Of a DNA stretch of 64,000 bases, positions 59,466-64,000 are shown piece after piece. Within the stretch, counting starts at the first letter, position 1. Every line of letters starts with the position of its first letter. This DNA comes from Ilex aquifolium (taxonomy: Eukaryota; Streptophyta; Magnoliopsida; Aquifoliales; Aquifoliaceae), in the NCBI GenBank assembly GCA_951799425.1, contig OX637395.1, positions 5,044,451 to 5,108,450 of the forward strand. Direction: 5' to 3'. A program made the translations under genes and the position numbers. The notes under the pieces are model-generated. The model ran no database searches. It was not told the DNA's origin and worked only from the letters and a program-made list of their open reading frames with translations.

Positions 59466-60296
59466 ATTCTTCAGCGCCTAAAATACGTGGTGATACCTTA
59501 ATTTTGGAGGCGACGTAAATGTAGTGAAATCTCTCACAAATAGTTGTATGGTGCTAATGGAGGATTAATGTTCCCTAACGGGTATCTGAAGTGATCAATA
59601 TGTATATTCATTTCATACACACAAAAAAAAAAAAAGAATGAAGAAGAAGAAAGGAGTTTGTGTCATATTTTCAAATTTGGGGCATTTATTTTATTTATTT
59701 TTGTTTAATCCATACTTATTTTGAGATTATTGAAGGCAAATATGGTTTTTTTTTTCGTGAACATAGGTGAAAATCGGATACTAACTCTAACTATTCAATA
59801 ATAAATGAAATTAATCTAAAAAAAATAAATAAATAACAATGAAATTAAAACTAGACACTTTTTGAGTTTGATTCAATGTACTTATTCTGTCTTTATATGG
59901 CGGTAAGGAGAATAGTATTTCAAACACCAAGCCGATTTATACACTAAAATAATGTTATTAGGACATAATTTAAGGACTTAATACATCGTGATCATTAGAT
60001 CGATAATGTTGGACCTATTGATAATTTAATGTTGGAGCCCATCAACAATCTAACAACCACAATTATAAAGTCTCCAAATTATGTCATAATTGTATTATTT
60101 TAATTTATGAGCAATACTATAAAGATCTTATTTGGGACCTTATTTAATGACTTAATGATGTACAACCATTGGATTGGTTGTGGGTTACATCTAACATTGA
60201 AACTCACAACTAATCTAATAGTTACATTTAAGTCACATCATTAGATTTTTAAATAAGGTCTCAAAATAAGATCTAAATAGCATTTTCCTTAATTTA
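59466..60296. other. AT-rich intergenic DNA, no gene seen
   Basis: The stretch 59935-60290 contains a weak inverted arrangement (AAGATCTTATTTGGGACC at 60120 and GGTCTCAAAATAAGATCT at 60257), possibly a small foldback element. Confidence 0.45.
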
Positions 60297-60299
60297 TAT

Positions 60300-61870
60300 G
60301 CGTTCAATTTTAACCACAACCCTTCTATTTTCCTACTGACACAACCTTTATTATTAAAAATATAATTGACACCCCTTCTAATTTATATTTAAACATCACT
60401 ATACACCCTGTCATTAAATAATCATTTCTAACAAAAAAAAATATAAAATATAAAAATGCCCCTATATAAACTCTAAACAATCTTTCTAAAAAATATTCGA
60501 TTAAAATTTATTTTTTACATAAATTCGGGTTGATTAACATTTATTTTTTACATAAATTCGAGTTGATTAACATTTATTTTTCTACCTATTAAAATTTGAG
60601 CCAATTAAAATTTGATTCAAGTTAATTAAATTTTATTTTTTTTACGTATTAAAATTTGAGCATATTAAAATTCTTTTTTTACGTATTAAAATTTGAGTGG
60701 ACTTGAGCTCTATCTGAACTGCTAGCGTCGATTAAAATTTATATTTTTTTATGTATTAAAATTAGAGTTGATTAAAATTAAATGCGAGTTGATTAAAAAT
60801 TGATTTGAGCAGATTAAAAGTAATTTTTAATCCGCTTAAATAGAATTTTAATCGGCTCAAATTTTAATATATATAAAATATAATTTTTGATCGACTCAAA
60901 ATTTAATACGTGAAAAATTAATATTAATTAGCTCGAATCGAATTTTAGTCAGTTTGAATTTTAATACGCTAAAAAATTTAGAAATAAAAGGATTCTCATT
61001 GAAGATATGTCTATTTAGAAGGGGTGTGAAAGAAAATTTTTCCTCAGGACAATTTAGTAAAATTGTATTTTAGTTAACATTTTTAATCGGATATAGTGTC
61101 CATGGGTCGGGCTGGGCTAGGCCCGCAAATTTTTTTTCGGGGCAGACCTGGGTAATGTAGGGCCAAGCCCTTACTCAAGTGAGTTATCGGGCCTACCCGC
61201 AGCCCAACCCGTGAGCCTATTGGGCGGGCTTGCTGGGCGGGCCTGCTTGCGGATTTTTTTTTATAAATATTTATTTAAAAATAATGAATATTTTTGTAAC
61301 TTAATATTTGTGTAAATTATATTTTTGAATCAAAAGTAAAGTCAAAATGGATAAAAATAAAATAATGAACTATATCAAATAGAATGAATAAATTACAACT
61401 AGGTTGATACCTACTAACTTATCTGTCATTTGTATTACTCTACCATTTAAAACTTATATACTTAATACATGAAAAAGAAAATAATACATTATTTATAATA
61501 TCTAAATTTTTAAAATTTCAAATTTCGATATTGGGAGACTTATTTTAAAGTTTCAAATTTAATAGTCTAAAAGTATAAATTTTTTTCAAAAGAAAAGTGG
61601 GTGGGCTGGGCTTGACGGGTGGGCTCTTGGGTCGAGTAATGGGTTTAGGGGCAAACTCAAGCCCTCTTTTTAAGGATATTGGGCTCGGGCGGGCCAACTA
61701 TCGGGCCTATCGGGATTCGGGCCTATTTTTTCGGGCCAAGTAATGGGGCCCGTGGTAACCCTCCCCTTGGACACCCCTAAGTGTCAATAAAGATTTAGAA
61801 AATATAAGAGATGTTTTTGAAGATATAATAAATTAGAAGGAGTGTGACTAAAATTTTCTCATTTTAAAAA
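60300..61870. mobile_element. TIR-type element split by a nested MITE
   Basis: ACCCCTTCTAATTTAT at 60391 and its reverse complement-type ATAAATTAGAAGGAGTG at 61830, with a related phrase TTTAGAAGGGGTGTG at 61015, suggest an inverted-end element. AT-rich repeats of GATTAAAATTTGAG-type fill 60490-60960. The hAT MITE at 61.09-61.78 kb is inserted in it. Boundaries approximate. Confidence 0.4.
61094..61779. mobile_element. hAT-type MITE (GGGTGTCCATG family), copy 2
   Basis: It starts TAGTGTCCATGGGTCGGGC, ends CTTGGACACCCCTA, and shares words such as GGGCCAAGCCC and GATATTGGGCTCGG with copy 1 at 10.84 kb. No clear 8-bp duplication remains. Non-coding. Confidence 0.7.
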
Positions 61871-62055
61871 CATTAGACACGGGAGAATCCCATGCAATGT
61901 CTTGAAACTACGAGGGTGTCAGTGTAATTTTCATTTTTCAAAAAGTTCCGTTCACGGATCTCAACCAGTCTTTTTGGGTAGCTCGCGCTCTTTCTTTCTT
62001 TCTGTCTGTCTCTGTCTCTCTCTCTCACATACACACACACACAAATTGCAGAGAG

Positions 62056-62105
62056 ATGGCGAAGCCTTTGCCAGATTTCCGTAGCAACCAACGACGATGG
62101 CTTCG
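62056..62105 (+). CDS. Possible first coding exon of a gene running out of the window
   Basis: A CT-rich leader with CACACACA, then GAGAG-ATG at 62056, encodes MAKPLPDFRSNQRRWL and reaches CG|GTGAGT, a strong plant splice donor at 62106. A second ATG at 62097 opens a frame (MASVSKLYVLFILLC...) of 31 residues that looks like a signal peptide and ends at a stop if the donor is not used. No second exon is recognised before the Copia element at 62.95 kb, which would then lie in intron 1. I do not recognise the gene. Confidence 0.3.
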
Positions 62106-62946
62106 GTGAGTAAACTGTACGTACTCTTCATCTTACTCTGCACTTCCATTTTCAGCTTTATATTTACTCCTACATTAATCTTGAATGCATAGATACCCCC
62201 ACACACATGTCCACCTTCAATTGCAGACCTAGGTTTCTCTAAGAAAAACAATACCCGGTCTCTTTACAATATATTGTCTGTTTGGTTGACGAGAAACGAG
62301 AGGAAAAGAAAAGAAAAGAAAAAGGAAATTCGAATAGTTAATTTGTATCGGGCTATGCGGCGAGGTGCCTGAGATAGTGGCGAATGAATGTCTGAAGAAC
62401 CTCTGAACCTGGTATTTTCCTAGATCTTCAAAGCTAACAGAGAACTGTCTTGCTGTAACCCTTGGGACTTTAATTTGTTTTGATTTTATGGTGGTTGGTT
62501 GCTGAGTACCAACAGCCTTGATTTATTGTTAAGCTAACTTGGTTGGATAAGTAAACATTTGAACATAAGGTGCCTGAAATTTTGAATTACGTTGTCTGAA
62601 ATACCCAAACTAATTATCTAGGTTTGGCAAGTTCCTTACCACAAGTAGAGTCAAAAACACCTCCTTAAAATTTTGGCATTCTTTTTCTATCAAGCCCAAG
62701 ACATAAAGTTCGATATCAACAATGTCCATTTGCTAAACCTGCTTCTCTTGCCATTGTGAGAGTCCAATTTGTCCACTACAATCCTACTATAGACGGAAGT
62801 CAACACATTGACAAGGAACAATCCCAAATTTTTACGTAGGTTTTGAGATCTCTGCATCACATTAGGGGATATCATATTTGGATGGTCTCAGTATTTTTTC
62901 ATTCGTTGAAAATTTAGAAAATGGGTTGGGTATTGTATGAAGGGTT
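62106..62946. other. Possible intron sequence, no gene seen
   Basis: T-rich, intron-like sequence (for example CTTGGGACTTTAATTTG near 62461). The minus ORFs at 62690-62875 and 62862-63095 have no recognisable features. Confidence 0.4.
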
Positions 62947-64000
62947 TGTTGGGCCATTTGTGGAGTCAAGTTTCTGAGGCGTACTGGAAGGCGCGTCCGG
63001 ACGGCAGAAGATCGCGCGTCCGGACGCAAGTGGCAGAACGTTGAAGGAGCAAAACTGAACTCACTGGAAGTCGCGTCCGGACGCGGTATAGTCATGCGTC
63101 CGGACGCGTGTCTGTTTCGTGGCTTAGTGCACAGAATGTATAAAAACCCTTTGTCTTGGTGATTAGGGTGATGAGAGTGGTGTGAGATATTACATAGCCT
63201 CCTTCTTTGTATTTTTTGTCTCTCCTAATAGTGAAATCCCTGCAGCGTCGTGGATGTAGGCAAATTGCCGAACCACGTAAATATTGTGTGTCTTGTTCTT
63301 CCTTGCTTGTTATTGTTTTCTGTTCTTGATTTGCTCTTGGATTGTGTGTGTGTTTCTGTGGGTTTTAATAACGGTTAAATCCACAACAACTGGTATCAGA
63401 GCTCCGGGTTAGGAGGTCAAGGGTTTGCACAATGACCGAAGACAAAGTCAAGATCGAGAAATTCAATGGTTCGAACTACGCGTTCTGGAAGATGCAGATG
63501 GAGGATATTCTGTATCAGAAGGATCTTTATCTGCCTATCGATGGCGAAAAGCCAGCGGATATGGAGCAAGCAAAGTGGGATGTTCTGGATCGCAAAGCCC
63601 TAGGGACTGTGCGACTGTGTCTCGCGCCGTCAGTTGCGTCGAACATCGCCAAAGAAAAGACTACATCAGGTTTATTCAAAACCCTAGAAAAGATGTATGA
63701 AAAGCCTTCAGCGGTGAATAAGGTATATCTCATGAAGAAGTTATTTAATTTAAAGATGTCTGAAAACTCTATTGTTGCTGAACATATCAATGAATTCAAT
63801 ACGGTCACGAATCAGTTAGAATCTGTGAGTATTGTCTTTGATGATGAAATTAGAGCTCTTGTACTTTTATCAAGTTTGCCAGAAAGTTGGAATGGACTTG
63901 TCGTGGCAGTGAGCAATTCTTCCGGATCTGTAAAGATAAAACTGGAGGATGTCGTGTCATTGATATTAGGAGAAGAGGCTCGGAGAAAAGCATCGGGTGA
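62947..64000 (+). mobile_element. Copia-type LTR retrotransposon (Tork/Tnt1-like), 5' part
   Basis: The 5' LTR spans about 62947-63388 (TGTTG...CAACA, 442 bp) with a TATA box at about 63138 (GTATAAAAACCC). The primer-binding site TGGTATCAGAGC follows at 63391-63402. A gag-type frame starts at 63432 and stays open to the window edge. It begins MTEDKVKIEKFNGSNYAFWK and continues in the pattern of Tnt1-94 polyproteins. The visible part looks whole and so is probably young; the rest and the 3' LTR lie outside the window. Confidence 0.88.
62993..63110. repeat. Four GCGTCCGGACG palindromes in the Copia LTR
   Basis: The palindromic core GCGTCCGGACGC (some copies lack the last base) occurs four times within about 115 bp of the U3 part, upstream of the TATA box. 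They are arranged as two pairs. Such repeats in U3 may be binding sites or CpG-methylation targets. Confidence 0.85.

Overview
The window is AT-rich nuclear DNA from a flowering plant, most likely a eudicot. The evidence is spliced genes of plant type, plant AP2/ERF factors, a plant-like CSN7 protein, hAT-type MITEs, tRNA-derived SINEs and Copia/Gypsy-type LTR remnants. No species can be named from the sequence. Genes fill only a small part; most of the window is repeats of several ages, often nested.

Layout. (1) 0.6-2.2 kb, minus strand: an intact three-exon 2-oxoglutarate/Fe(II) dioxygenase of the DAO (auxin-oxidising) clade. (2) 2.8-13.96 kb: LTR fossils (one nested, with a target-site duplication), a foldback element, two hAT-type MITEs with 8-bp duplications, a SINE and an orphan 5'-UTR-like exon. 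(3) 12.1-43.4 kb: four intronless group-IX-like ERF transcription factor genes, two on plus (14.56, 32.80 kb) and two on minus (37.65, 40.58 kb). They share promoter blocks: a G-box, a conserved block about 100-170 bp upstream of the start codon, and a TATA box. A further conserved non-coding block lies kilobases upstream in the same orientation as each gene, so whole gene-plus-upstream units were duplicated and partly inverted. Between the copies lie a 1.8-kb minisatellite, a diverged 1.5-kb direct duplication split by a GC-rich insert, a Pack-MULE-like element carrying the end of a CDC20 gene, and many MITEs and SINEs. (4) 46.36-57.66 kb, minus strand: COP9 signalosome subunit 7 (CSN7) in nine coding exons giving 259 residues; a decayed LINE sits beside exon 3 and duplicated its splice donor, and the last intron can be read through to an alternative short C-terminus. 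(5) 58-62 kb: decayed ORFs and nested MITEs, then a possible first exon at 62.06 kb. (6) 62.95 kb to the edge: a Tork/Tnt1-like Copia element that runs out of the window and looks recent.

The genes do not form a pathway or operon. The biological theme is expansion of a defence/hormone-type ERF cluster by segmental duplication, beside two single genes (auxin catabolism and the COP9 signalosome) that have stayed intact in a repeat-rich setting. Exon structures were read by hand from splice sites and remembered family sequences. Repeat boundaries are exact where a target-site duplication is quoted and approximate elsewhere.
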